Shown: piece after piece, positions 1 through 10,756 of the stretch | Layout: every line of letters begins with the position of its first letter | Numbering within the stretch: the first letter of the stretch is position 1 | Assembly (NCBI GenBank): GCA_014925825.1 | Contig: JACGCK010000104.1 | Location: 101,949-165,948, forward strand | Reading direction: 5' to 3' | From: Pholiota molesta | Taxonomy: Eukaryota > Basidiomycota > Agaricomycetes > Agaricales > Strophariaceae | DNA: 64,000 nt | Program-made: the position numbers and the translations under genes | The notes under the pieces: model-generated | Told to the model about the DNA's origin: nothing | Seen by the model: the letters and a program-made list of their open reading frames with translations, nothing else | Databases searched by the model: none

Positions 1-40
1 GTGAGTATTGAATATTATTGGCATAGACTGAAGAAGTCAC

Positions 41-1890
41 CTTAAATATAACCAAATCACTCTTTGCCAAGTGCGCATACGTCTCCGGCGCTTCGACTTC
101 CATATTCCAATAAGGTTTCGCAGTAGTCCAAAATTCTGCATTTCTGCTCTCTTCGTTTCCGCCAAGGGGGGTGTCGATGGGGACTGACAAAGCGAAAACA
201 CCTTGTTCAAGGTACAAACTCCACCTTTTAACCATCTCGTTTAGATGTCTAATGTGTAATTCAGTCTCCGCATTGTCGGAGTCTTCCTTGGGAAAGAAAG
301 ATGCGTTCGTAAGGGCAGCAAACGTTTCCTTGAAATCAGGTGGAGTTACGTCGGACACAAACCATGGAATAAGTTTTGGACTAGAGAAACAACATTAAAT
401 GAATATCATTCAGCAATCAGAAGTTGCCGAAATGACCCACTGAAAGACAACTTGAGACACGTAAGGCGTGTAAGTTACTAAGAAGTCGGCAAATACGAGA
501 TCTGTAAAAAGCTTCAGGATAGTGAGTTTGGATTGTAGCTGGGGTAATCATGAAAAACATTACCTCAAATCCAGCTAAAACATATCAGCATACATCAACG
601 CGTTTGAGCCTGAACAGAAGGTACATACCATTGTCCAAAACGAAGTCCACTCGACCATCTTGTAAAGCCTGAATATATTTCCATACAGCCTCTTCGTCAT
701 CTTTGAGAATGAATTTCTGCCGTGCAGTCTGTGCCTCTTTACCGACAGATTGTAGATTTTGGATATCTGCTTGCGAGAGGTGAGTGAGAAGGGATAAATC
801 CTTCGCATCACGGAACAATCAGCTACGCGCTCGTTGTAAGATAAATTGATATACCCACTGTTGCGTTACCCCTGCATACATCATGATACCCAATCGGTGA
901 GAATGGCGCTCAGAAGTGCTTGCATCATGTAACGTACCAAAGACACATTTGGATCATCTCGTTGAATAGTACTTTGAGCTTCTCTGGATCCGATCTTATA
1001 AGTTCTTGGTCGACCTCAAGCTCGTGCAATGTTGTCGCAATTTCTAAGAGAAATTAATCCTCAGAAGTGACACTTTGGAAACGAATTGAACGGGCGAACC
1101 GTAACTCACGCAAAATAGATCTCCGAGATTGTTGAAAAGTTTTCGTCTTCTGCTCATAGAAAGGATCCACTTCCTTCCAATTCTCTGTTTGGAGGAAAAA
1201 TGATCGTAAAAGGCGATATCTGCAGCAAGCTTCAGAATCAGAAACTTCTTTATCGTATTATCCATAGAATCGAATACACACAGGTAACATCTATGCAAGA
1301 ATATCAGGACTCGCATGCACAAGCATAGGGAATAGTCCTTACTCTGCATACAGCCATGGAGCAGTGAACCATGTGTTCTGTTTCTTCTCTTCCAACGCGG
1401 CAAGTTCAGTGTTATAAAGCTCAATGCTTGCACCGCCATCGTCTGGGATCGTCCTTCAATATCATTAGCAATCACAAAAATAATGTAAAAGTTGTGCCTC
1501 ACTCTAACGGTCTATCTCTTGCCATCTCATACTTTAATTTGCTAACTTTTTCGATGATACCTGTCCCTTCTTGCACCTTCTTCTGCAGAAAGATCTCCTT
1601 TTCTTGATCTTTGTCGGCGATCTCACTGGCCTCCATGGACAACATATGGCATACATTGTGGAGGTAATCGACCACGCCAGTAATGATGATCGGCCACCGT
1701 TTAACTACTGTTTCGTAACTGAGAGAGTACGAGACCGCGTGAATCAGATGCTGAGCCACTTCATGAGATTATGGATGGCTCACGAGAAACTGAAGAAACA
1801 AATGAGCTAGCAAGACAGGTGTTTAGAGCACCACCCTTACCTAGACTTGTCAGTTGGGTCATACGGAGGATATGGAGGAGAGAAGGTCAT
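41..1890 (-). CDS. ARMT1/DUF89-family protein, 5' part, 11 exons, running off the window
   Basis: Member of the DUF89/ARMT1 family, whose members are described as metal-dependent damage-control phosphatases or acidic-residue methyltransferases. I read exons at 1841-1890, 1503-1718, 1343-1453, 1282-1290, 1110-1219, 938-1043, 859-871, 629-800, 564-574, 441-511 and 41-380, all with GT/AG borders on the minus strand. The ATG at 1888-1890 starts MTFSPPYPPYDPTDKS, which matches the family N-terminus. Joined exons keep one frame through YETVVKRWPIIITGVVDYL, APWLYAECYLYRLLR, MCLWGNATDLSLLTHL, DGRVDFVLDN and LFTDLVFADFLVTYTPYVS. Three exons are only 9, 11 and 13 nt long, and each supplies residues the family conserves. 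The 3' end, with the C-terminal part of the domain, lies beyond position 1. No break was seen, so this is probably a working gene. The biochemical role is inferred from the family only. Confidence 0.88.
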
Positions 1891-2960
1891 CGTCGTCGAA
1901 TGGAAAGAGCTGAGGCTGTCATCACATTCATCTGAATCTCGGACCAATTACATGATATCACATGACCTATAGTCGACGCGACGCGCCAACCCAGATTCTA
2001 ACTGAAGCGTTACAAACTATAGTGTTACCTTGTACTATATCTACAAACTGTAGTGTAAGAGCTCTCGAACTTTTTTTCTGCAGAAGTTTGACTTGAGCGT
2101 TTAAATTAAAACATAAACTGGGACAATGAAATCAAGAATTTGAAGAAAGACTCAGTGTGATGATCATGTGATCGCGTCCAATATATAAGCTCTGATACTC
2201 TTTCTCAGAATTCGTTTTGAATTTATGATATGTCTTGCGCAGTAGAAAAGACATAGAAGAAGTGAAGATTTACTCCAGGAGTATGGAAGAGTACTGTATG
2301 GCAAAATTGGAGGACATTCTTTGTGTCTGTCCATTCTTTTTTTTGGTGGGTTTCTCCGCTGACACATTACATTGTCTACTTTCTCGCAAAGATTATTTCG
2401 CGTCGAGCTCACAATCTTCCTTTTCCTTCAAAACGTACACACCATTATTATCGGTGCTCAAGCTCTCAGCTTCTGGTTTCCAATACTTACCACTATCAGT
2501 GTGGGGCTTTCTCAGCACCCGCGCCGTGCCCCACGGATATCTCCTTTGCCGTCTCGGTGCCGATATTTTAGGGTTGATATTCAAATTGATTATAGCCGAT
2601 TTCAAAATTATGCGGAATTCCCAAAATCTTTTTGGGTGTTTGTACCTATTAGTTTTGGATGAGGGCGGGACCCCGAGACTACTAACTTCGCGTCTCGCTC
2701 TCACGTCCATACCGCTCTCACATCAGTAAATTGTGGAAAAGACGATAATGGCCTGTAATGGCTTATATAGTACATGTAACCGTTGTAATGCGCCGCCGCC
2801 GGTATAATTTTGAAGTAAGCTTACAGCATACCTTGTAATGGCCTTATACCGTCATCCTCCTTAATATCGCTGCAATAATTTTACCATAAGGGTTCTTTTC
2901 AATTATCATTCCAGCTGCAGACTGGGAAATGTCTATAATACGACGTAATACTGTGTTGAA
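1891..2960. other. Intergenic stretch without a recognised gene
   Basis: The stretch lies between the ARMT1 start and the satellite array. Overlapping short reading frames occur on both strands around 2164-2729, but none resembles a known family or continues through spliceable exons. Around 2745-2850 a short phrase (taatggcct with small variants) recurs a few times. The promoter of the ARMT1-type gene should lie in its lower part, but I see no element that can be named. Confidence 0.5.
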
Positions 2961-2963
2961 GAT

Positions 2964-4727
2964 ACACTGGCTAAACAATGTTTATTTAAAGCGGCCAACA
3001 TTGATCAGAGATACGCGCGCAGATAATGGTATGGTAAGCTTAGATTAATATGGGAATAATGATTCAGATTTGGATGCGCTTATTACATGGTATAATACTT
3101 TCTCAAAGCTACACTAGCTAAACAATGTTTACTTAAAGTGGCCAACATGGATCAGAGATACGCGCGCAGATAATGGTATGGTAAGCTTAGATTAATATGA
3201 GAATAATGATTCAGATTTGGATGCGCTTATTACATGGTATAATACTTTCTCAAAGCTACACTAGCTAAACAATGTTTACTTAAAGTGGCCAACATGGATC
3301 AGAGATACGCGCGCAGATAATGGTATGGTAAGCTTAGATTAATATGAGAATAATGATTCAGATTTGGATGCGCTTATTACATGGTATAATACTTTCTCAA
3401 AGCTACACTAGCTAAACAATGTTTACTTAAAGTGGCCAACATGGATCAGAGATACGCGCGCAGATAATGGTATGGTAAGCTTAGATTAATATGAGAATAA
3501 TGATTCAGATTTGGATGCGCTTATTACATGGTATAATACTTTCTCAAAGCTACACTAGCTAAACAATGTTTACTTAAAGTGGCCAACATGGATCAGAGAT
3601 ACGCGCGCAGATAATGGTATGGTAAGCTTAGATTAATATGAGAATAATGATTCAGATTTGGATGCGCTTATTACATGGTATAATACTTTCTCAAAGCTAC
3701 ACTAGCTAAACAATGTTTACTTAAAGTGGCCAACATGGATCAGAGATACGCGCGCAGATAATGGTATGGTAAGCTTAGATTAATATGAGAATAATGATTC
3801 AGATTTGGATGCGCTTATTACATGGTATAATACTTTCTCAAAGCTACACTAGCTAAACAATGTTTACTTAAAGTGGCCAACATGGATCAGAGATACGCGC
3901 GCAGATAATGGTATGGTAAGCTTAGATTAATATGAGAATAATGATTCAGATTTGGATGCGCTTATTACATGGTATAATACTTTCTCAAAGCTACACTAGC
4001 TAAACAATGTTTACTTAAAGTGGCCAACATGGATCAGAGATACGCGCGCAGATAATGGTATGGTAAGCTTAGATTAATATGAGAATAATGATTCAGATTT
4101 GGATGCGCTTATTACATGGTATAATACTTTCTCAAAGCTACACTAGCTAAACAATGTTTACTTAAAGTGGCCAACATGGATCAGAGATACGCGCGCAGAT
4201 AATGGTATGGTAAGCTTAGATTAATATGAGAATAATGATTCAGATTTGGATGCGCTTATTACATGGTATAATACTTTCTCAAAGCTACACTAGCTAAACA
4301 ATGTTTACTTAAAGTGGCCAACATGGATCAGAGATACGCGCGCAGATAATGGTATGGTAAGCTTAGATTAATATGAGAATAATGATTCAGATTTGGATGC
4401 GCTTATTACATGGTATAATACTTTCTCAAAGCTACACTAGCTAAACAATGTTTACTTAAAGTGGCCAACATGGATCAGAGATACGCGCGCAGATAATGGT
4501 ATGGTAAGCTTAGATTAATATGAGAATAATGATTCAGATTTGGATGCGCTTATTACATGGTATAATACTTTCTCAAAGCTACACTAGCTAAACAATGTTT
4601 ACTTAAAGTGGCCAACATGGATCAGAGATACGCGCGCAGATAATGGTATGGTAAGCTTGGATTTAAATGAGAATAATGATTTAGGTTTGGATATGTCTTG
4701 TCACATTAGCATAATGCTATCTCAAAG
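2964..4727. repeat. 147-bp tandem satellite, about 12 units
   Basis: Units start at 2964, 3111, 3258, 3405, 3552, 3699, 3846, 3993, 4140, 4287, 4434 and 4581, exactly 147 bp apart, measured at the phrase acactagctaaacaatg. Inner units look almost identical. The first unit (2964) and the tail after 4650 are diverged, as expected for the edges of an array kept uniform by unequal exchange. A further decayed partial unit begins near 4730. Each unit contains tacgcgcgcag, which is rich in CG steps, and an AT-rich half. The period is a multiple of three, yet no frame stays open through the array, so it is not a coding repeat. Confidence 0.97.
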
Positions 4728-4922
4728 ATACACTACTCAGACAACTGCTGTTTGAAGCTATATGGAGATAATAATCTAGGCTTAGGTTTTTCTGGCAATA
4801 ACAATTTAGATTAAAGAATATAATTTGTGTGCAGACTAGTACCACAGAGTAAACAATATTAAAATAATGCGCCAAAAGGGACACCCAATTTCAAATCTAA
4901 AATAGACTAATGACTTCGAAAT

Positions 4923-6505
4923 TTAGAGGGATATACTTTCTTCACGAGCGGACCTCTGGGCAGCCAGCTTTCTACGAGCCTTGCGAGTACTGGAGATTGT
5001 GCCTACATGATCAGGAAAAATTTGGCTGTAGTAATGTGCATCAGCCCAAATAAGTTCATATTTTAAGGCAAAGACAAATCTGACATACTTGTCCCACCAT
5101 TTAAGAAGGCGCTTTGTGCGCGCCACAGCAGCAGGGCCAGCAGATGGGTCCTCGAAAAAATCTACAATAAACGCATAAAGTGCGCGAAAATTGAATTGAC
5201 CATACACTTCTACCCATTGAGTCGCATCTGTTAAGTTAAACGCCAGCTAGAAAAGAAAGCATAGTGAGGTTTTTTTTCAGATTTGTAATTATTACAAGTG
5301 ACTTACCAAGACGGCTGCATAGGCAATAGATCGCGGGGTAACCTTGCTCTCCATATGTAGTAATGTCGCCACATTGCTCTTAGTGGCCTTTTTCTGCGAA
5401 GAGGTTCGCCTTCGTTTGCGAGCTTGTCCATTTTCATCTTCGGCATCGAATGCCTCAGAAGATGAGGGTGATGTAAAGATTGCACCATATGTCTAAAAAA
5501 AAAGGATTAGTAGGCAGAGCGAAGCAGAAAATCAAAAAATACCTTGAGAAGCAATTTACTACTAAGGAATCCCTTTTCTACATTGTCGGGGTCGCCTTTC
5601 CCAAAGGGGTATAGGCATCGCAAAAAGAAATCCCCTGATATATCAAGTGTTCCAGCTTGAATCTCACTACGGACCCTATAGAGATATTAGTGCCACCACT
5701 ATGATAACCTAAACATAAACATACCTTTCATTGTCCCAGTCATATTCAATGGGCAGAGAAGGCGCCCTGCAATTTCGCTTTGTAGCCCACGATCACTTCG
5801 AGACTTCACCAGCATTGGTGGGGCAGGGGCGTATTCGAAATTCAGCCACAATGCCACCTCTTCTTTAATGCGGCGAACGTCATCACTTCTTGCGTCGTTC
5901 GCACCTTTTTGCGCCTGGTATCAATAAGTAGTGGTAACAAGTGCAAGATAATGGAAGGCGCGTCATACCTGGATAAGAAAAGCTGTGAATTCATGTGTGG
6001 AGATGTGGGGATCTTCAATCATGGTCTTGACATCAGGAAGCACCTGCAAAAGCGTAGTATATGCTGCCAATTTAAGGCGAGATCTAGGACATTTATCAGC
6101 AGTAATATTGGAATGAGGGCGAGTAAATAAACTTACTCCCGCTTTCTTTCATAGGTTTCATCATCTGCGAACTCCTCAACTTCCGAGTCATCTTGGAGTT
6201 GCTCATCAGCCTCGTCGATAAGATCTTCAAGTGAATCATATAGAGTCACAAGACGCCGAATGCCCCGTCCCATCGTAACAGTGGTTCTATCAATGTATTA
6301 AGCTATAGGAGGCTTGTATCGCGGAATAACATTAGACATACGGAGGTTTTTTCACTTTAGCGTTGTTTGCTTCATCGAGCTCTTCTTGTAGGGCTGCTAC
6401 TTTTCTTTTGAGGCGCGAAACTTCCCCTGCGCCTGCGTTATTGGTAGTGGGGGTGTTGGCCCGGGAGGGCGAAGGCGAAGAATTTTGCGATGGAGATCCA
6501 GGCAT
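4923..6505 (-). CDS. DUF6698-type fungal protein of unknown function, multi-exon
   Basis: A gene of several exons. The ATG at 6503-6505 opens a Ser/Pro-rich N-terminus (MPGSPSQNSSPSPSR), followed by a Lys/Glu-rich heptad-like stretch (LKRKVAALQEELDEANN) that is probably a short coiled coil. Middle exons lie at about 6130-6300 (acidic), 5560-5900 and 5300-5490. The last exon encodes FNFRALYAFIVDFFEDP and RTKRLLKWWD, then after a short in-frame intron QIFPDHVG and a basic tail ending at the TAA at 4923-4925. The layout of coiled coil, acidic linker, helical core and final WW(D/N)-x-(I/V)F motif is that of the DUF6698 family as I know it from mushroom genomes, where it is multicopy and of unknown function. 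Exact middle splice sites were not all resolved. No frame break was seen in the parts I read. Confidence 0.65.
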
Positions 6506-7259
6506 AATGAGATGAGGGCGAGAGTATGAGATACTGAATAATAAGTACAGGCCTCACCTGGTCTTATATAGTACACCTGCCCACAACTACATCCGCGCCA
6601 TCAGTGACTCAGTGTGCGTACAAGTGGCTGTCGAGTCAGTACATTATGGGTGGTCGGGCGCGGTGCCGTTGTTATTCAAATCGGCTGCAAGAAACTAGCA
6701 AATTAATCCATCTGTTGATAATATGATTGTACTCCAAATGCTGACCAGGAGGTAATGGAGGTGACGATGGATTTATTGGCATTATTCAAGTTGGCGGTAG
6801 ACTTTGAGAGGCTGACAAGGATTATCAGGCAGGCGTTGTACAGACACTGACTCAGTCCTGAGTGCTTACCTCGGCTCCGGGGCAGGGTCAAAAAATCTGA
6901 ATTTGATCTACTTGAGGTTTATGGAGTAGTAGTCGGAGCCGGTTCCTAATAGGAGGTTGCGTCTTCGCATGTAAGTACTAGTATTCAGCCTGGGAAATGG
7001 AGCCGTCCACCAGCGACTCGGAAAGACCAAATATTACTGACATTTGACGCTACCGAGTGGCCGCGTTTCTGGGGCAGTCCCGGATGCAGCTTCCAAGGCG
7101 CTAGGCCAGAAGTACTCTTTTATAACGATTGAGAGGATGACAGGTCTACTGAAGAGGGAGCTGCTTAGGTCCTACTAGTAGTGCCGCTGGCGGCAGGCTT
7201 CAAGGCAGGCTTGATTGTGGGTATAATTTCTCTTACCAATTCGCGGCTCCTAAGGCATA
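6506..7259. other. Stretch without a recognised gene
   Basis: The interval lies between the DUF6698 start and the kinase relic. Both strands are interrupted by frequent stops, and no family motif was recognised. The continuation expected for the kinase C-terminus after its LNLLR motif (near 7261) is not found here, so this may be foreign or unrecognisably decayed sequence. Confidence 0.5.
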
Positions 7260-7260
7260 G

Positions 7261-9262
7261 TCACCTCAGGAGGTTGAGTCGGACGACGGCTTTGCTGATA
7301 TGTCCAAGTCTTTCAATAATGCACTTGAAAAACACAGACGGCATGGTCATGGCCCGGGAGATCGCCACTGGAGTGGATAGCCTGATGATTTTCCAGAAGG
7401 GATCGAGGAGATTTCTGAACGAATTGGCTTTGGATGTTACGAAGCATTCGAGGAGCAAGTCGATGGACTCCTGCTTCAGCAGCGCATCTTCGACGCACGC
7501 CGTTTCGTCTTGAAGCCACAAGTATATAGCTTCGAAAGCGCTGACTTGGAAATATGGGCCACAGAGCTTGATGTACATTGCAATGTTGTCATCCTGCCAC
7601 AGGACGTACAGCAGCTCTTTCCTGCACATGCTAGATCGCAAAAAATAGGCAAAGCGAACTGTTTGAGTAGCGAATTAGTCTCAATGATGCGTTTTGAACA
7701 AATAATAATTCCGGCTTGCACAGCTTGTCTTGATTTATTGAGACGGCAAAGGTTGCAACATGTTTGGAAGACGTGATTTGAGATTTCCTGTGATGAAAAG
7801 CCATTACTAGCATATTCGCATGTCAATGATTAAAGACAAGACTTACAGTGCTGTGCGGGCCGGCCGACTGGCAGATGAGAATCTCCAATGCGTTTGCAGT
7901 TTGCAGAACTTCGAGCATCATTGCATTCATAGAAAGATGCTTAACGGCCTTCAGCCCAGGCGCATCTGAACAAGGCATTCCGCCTCCAGCAACTCCAACT
8001 CGCATGCCCTTAAAAGTCCTAGATACAAACAGACGTCAGTTGTATAAGTTCATCCGAGTCTGCGCCGGCCGCAAGCTAGTAAAAGTGCCCTACGTCGAAC
8101 GTCCTTCCTCGTTCCCAGTGCATTGCGCACATGATTGTCCGACTGCGACACTTGCAAAAACAAAAACACCAAAAGGATCTGTATAAGCATCCCCTCGCGG
8201 ATGCGGATGAACATGCGGCAAAGATCGTTCGTCGTAGTTGGGCTCTGTAGTTCGAAGATGCCGATGCCATTCAGAGCGTGTTTCTGCTTGTTCGCTGTAA
8301 TCTTCATCATCTTCATCAAGAAGGTCAACCTTCATGCCGCGACATCTGAAACCAGATGGCGGCTGATTTGTGTAATTAATAATAAAATGCCAATGTGTGC
8401 CAAACTGAGACGTTTACGAGATGAACATTTGAAGAGTCAGAATCGAGGTATGGCATAGGAGGCGAATGAAGTTCCAAGCTTCTAATCGGCATTCGGATGG
8501 GTACTTTTTGGAGGTGAATTCTATTAAGATATGATATCAGATTTGTGCATGCCAGACTCAGACAACAGAACCAACTTACCCATACTAGTAATCACAAAAA
8601 TAACACTATATTAAGATCGATCAACATCAACCATAACAAACATGATATCGAAAAACATACTCAGTTAAGCAGAAACTTTCGAGGAATCCCAGATCTTCAT
8701 GGCTAAAGAGAGAGAAAAGGAGTCAACAAGAACCGCGACAAATTCAAAATACATAGCGTACAAGATTATAATTTGCAACAGCTTTATGATAACATCTCTT
8801 GAACATCTGCCCTCTAACACCTCCAAAATAGCAAGCATCACATGCGATGACACTAGCTGAACCTGCATCTCCTGGGTCTCCACCATGATATGAAGCTGCA
8901 ATACCGAACCAAAATCAATGTCTATCCTTCAGATCGCAAGTAAGGCACCTACTAGCTGATCACATGCATCGCGGAGCTGGAAATCTGGCACCGAGGGTGT
9001 GAGCTCGTCAATAACGTGTTTATGCGCCGAGCGCATTTATCGCACTGAAGATTGGCTTCCAGGTCGTCAGCCTAATACATATCATGTCACAGTTTGGTAC
9101 AATCATGGTACCTCTGCAAAAGAATCTTCTTCTTCATTCAATCATCACCCAGCTGCAAAAAAAAGAGGTGTAAGCATCATAAATGCCTTCGTCGCTGAAA
9201 GACCGTGGCGTTTCACCAAAATGTGTATTAAGAGGTCTTCATATAAGGAGAAACTGACTTGA
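7261..9262 (-). pseudogene. Decayed C-terminal half of a Cdc7/SepH-type septation kinase
   Basis: Pieces of the armadillo-like C-terminal region of the septation-initiation kinase family (S. pombe Cdc7, Aspergillus SepH) occur in the correct order on the minus strand. They are DFQLRDACDQLVG (about 8960), VSSHVMLAILEVLEG plus RDVIIKLLQII (8760-8870), VDLLDEDDEDYSEQ (8290-8335), FELQSPTTTNDLCRMFIR (8200-8270), AVKHLSMNAMMLEVLQTANA (7870-7960), LKQFALPIFCDLACAGKS (7610-7680), YFQVSAFEAIYLWLQDET (7500-7560), NSFRNLLDPFWKIIRLSTP (7380-7440) and HISKAVVRLNLLR (7261-7300). Frames change between pieces without room for introns, for example a one-base loss near 7604. No kinase domain was found upstream. 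Retained intron-like gaps argue for a genomic rather than a retrocopied origin. Confidence 0.75.
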
Positions 9263-9277
9263 GCTGTCGACATTACA

Positions 9278-10020
9278 TCAAGACCTTCTCGGTAATTTGA
9301 TGTGCGTGAGCGTGTCCGCCCTAGAACAAACGGTTTCGCAGAGGTTGCAGTATTTGATCTTGATGCGGTTTGCAGATGATAAGCCAGCGAAGCGATTGAT
9401 GAACGACGAGAGAGTTAACATTGTCCAACTCATGCAATAACGTCTTCCATAGTCACTTCTGTATTGTGACGAGTTGGAGCACCACAGCGAGAGCACGTCG
9501 AGGAGCAGCACCTCCTTCGCGGCTTCGGCAAGATCCTCTTTGTAGGAGGAAAGGGGGGCCATACCATCAGGATCAAGCGGCAGATGCTCAGATGTTCAGG
9601 AGGGCGTCGCCGTATAATGCGACGTCCGTCGATATCCTCCTGGGCCTCCCAGAAGGCCGGCCTGCGGGCGACGTGATACAAGCAGTCTGCGCTCTCTGGA
9701 TCGATGTATGCAGCACATCGGCCTAATGCGAGCTCGAAGTGGAAAGTTTCGAGTTGCGCGTTATATGCTTATTGACAGCGTCTACGAATTTCAGCTCCTA
9801 CTGAACGCAGTCATAATCAATAAACAAAAAGGCTTGATCGTAACGGACCGCAAATACCTTTCTATCCTTGTGAGATCCCATATCTTGTTGTTGTGATTGG
9901 GGTCTATGCGGTCAGCGGTCAACGGAGTACAGTTTAGCATGGCCAAGGGCGGCCAAAAGATCCTCTCCGTGCCAGGGTTAAGCAGGGTATACAGCAAGTC
10001 GAATACGCTCAGGGCGCCCT
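9278..10020 (-). pseudogene. Relic of an IRA/neurofibromin-type RasGAP
   Basis: Scattered but collinear minus-strand pieces resemble the central region of fungal IRA/neurofibromin RasGAPs. They are LLNPGTERIFWPPLAML (9940-10000), RPAFWEAQEDID (about 9630-9665) continuing one frame over as VALYGDALLNI (about 9595-9630), EVLLLDVLSLW (about 9480-9510), and FINRFAGLSSANRI with LCETVCSRADTL (9310-9410). The family pattern I recall is FWPPLAML, then a PFWES-EIDVA-Y block, then an LCD/ETV-RTDTL block, so the order fits. The switch at 9630 is within an otherwise continuous match and indicates an indel. The GAP catalytic domain itself was not seen. The assignment rests on motif memory and is less firm than for the kinase relic. 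Upstream sequence to about 10650 holds open stretches I could not assign. Confidence 0.5.
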
Positions 10021-10756
10021 CCGTTAAGCCGCATTAAATTCTCAGATGCATTGCGCATTGCAATCGCTGCGCCTCGTTCCTCATGTTGACGAACAACGAG
10101 GATAATTCTGCAACACGATTAAGTGGTTAGGTCGATTGTCCAACGCCTTCGGCAATGAGATATGGAAGATAACCCGCCCCAGGAACTTGGTGATTGCCAT
10201 CGCCGAGCAGATGAACGACAAACGACATGTGTACGTCTTCTCGCCGTACTCCAGGTGTGCTGCGTTAGAATTAGAAGAGAGTGTCAGGTCGCATGAACCG
10301 GGATCGAGATACACAGAACTTACAGAAAGGGCAAGGACGATTAGGCACGGATTTTCATTGTCATTGTCATTGGAATCGAAACTACAAGTATTGCGGCGCT
10401 TGCATGTCGTTGATGCGCAGTGAACAGTGAACAGCAGCGCAGGGAGAACCTAAAAAGTGGGAGCGTATGGTCGCAGTGGACATTGGACATTGGGAGCTGA
10501 GCGCCGAGGCCTGAGGCGTGGGTGGATACCAGACTGTGCAGCATGGTAGACCAGTGGACGAGAGTAGAATGCGGAATTGTTGGAGAGTGACGGGCCCGTG
10601 CGCTGGACCTCCGAGTCCGATAGCAAGAGATCAGCTCTTCCAATGCTCTTCCTCCCCTGCCTTTAAGTTATAATCTCAGTCAAATATGCCTTCTCTAAAA
10701 GTATCCATATGAAGAAATGGTCTGGTATAATATTATTATAAACAAACAGCCTCTTC
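10021..10756. other. Unassigned stretch, possibly upstream remnants of the RasGAP relic
   Basis: Short overlapping frames exist on both strands (10081-10643), none with a motif I recognise. The last 100 bases are AT-rich. The 5' part of the RasGAP relic could extend here in unrecognisable form. Confidence 0.35.

Noticed and set aside
2964..4727. CRISPR-like array
   Set aside because: There are no unique spacers between short repeats; the whole 147-bp unit is repeated, and the organism is eukaryotic.
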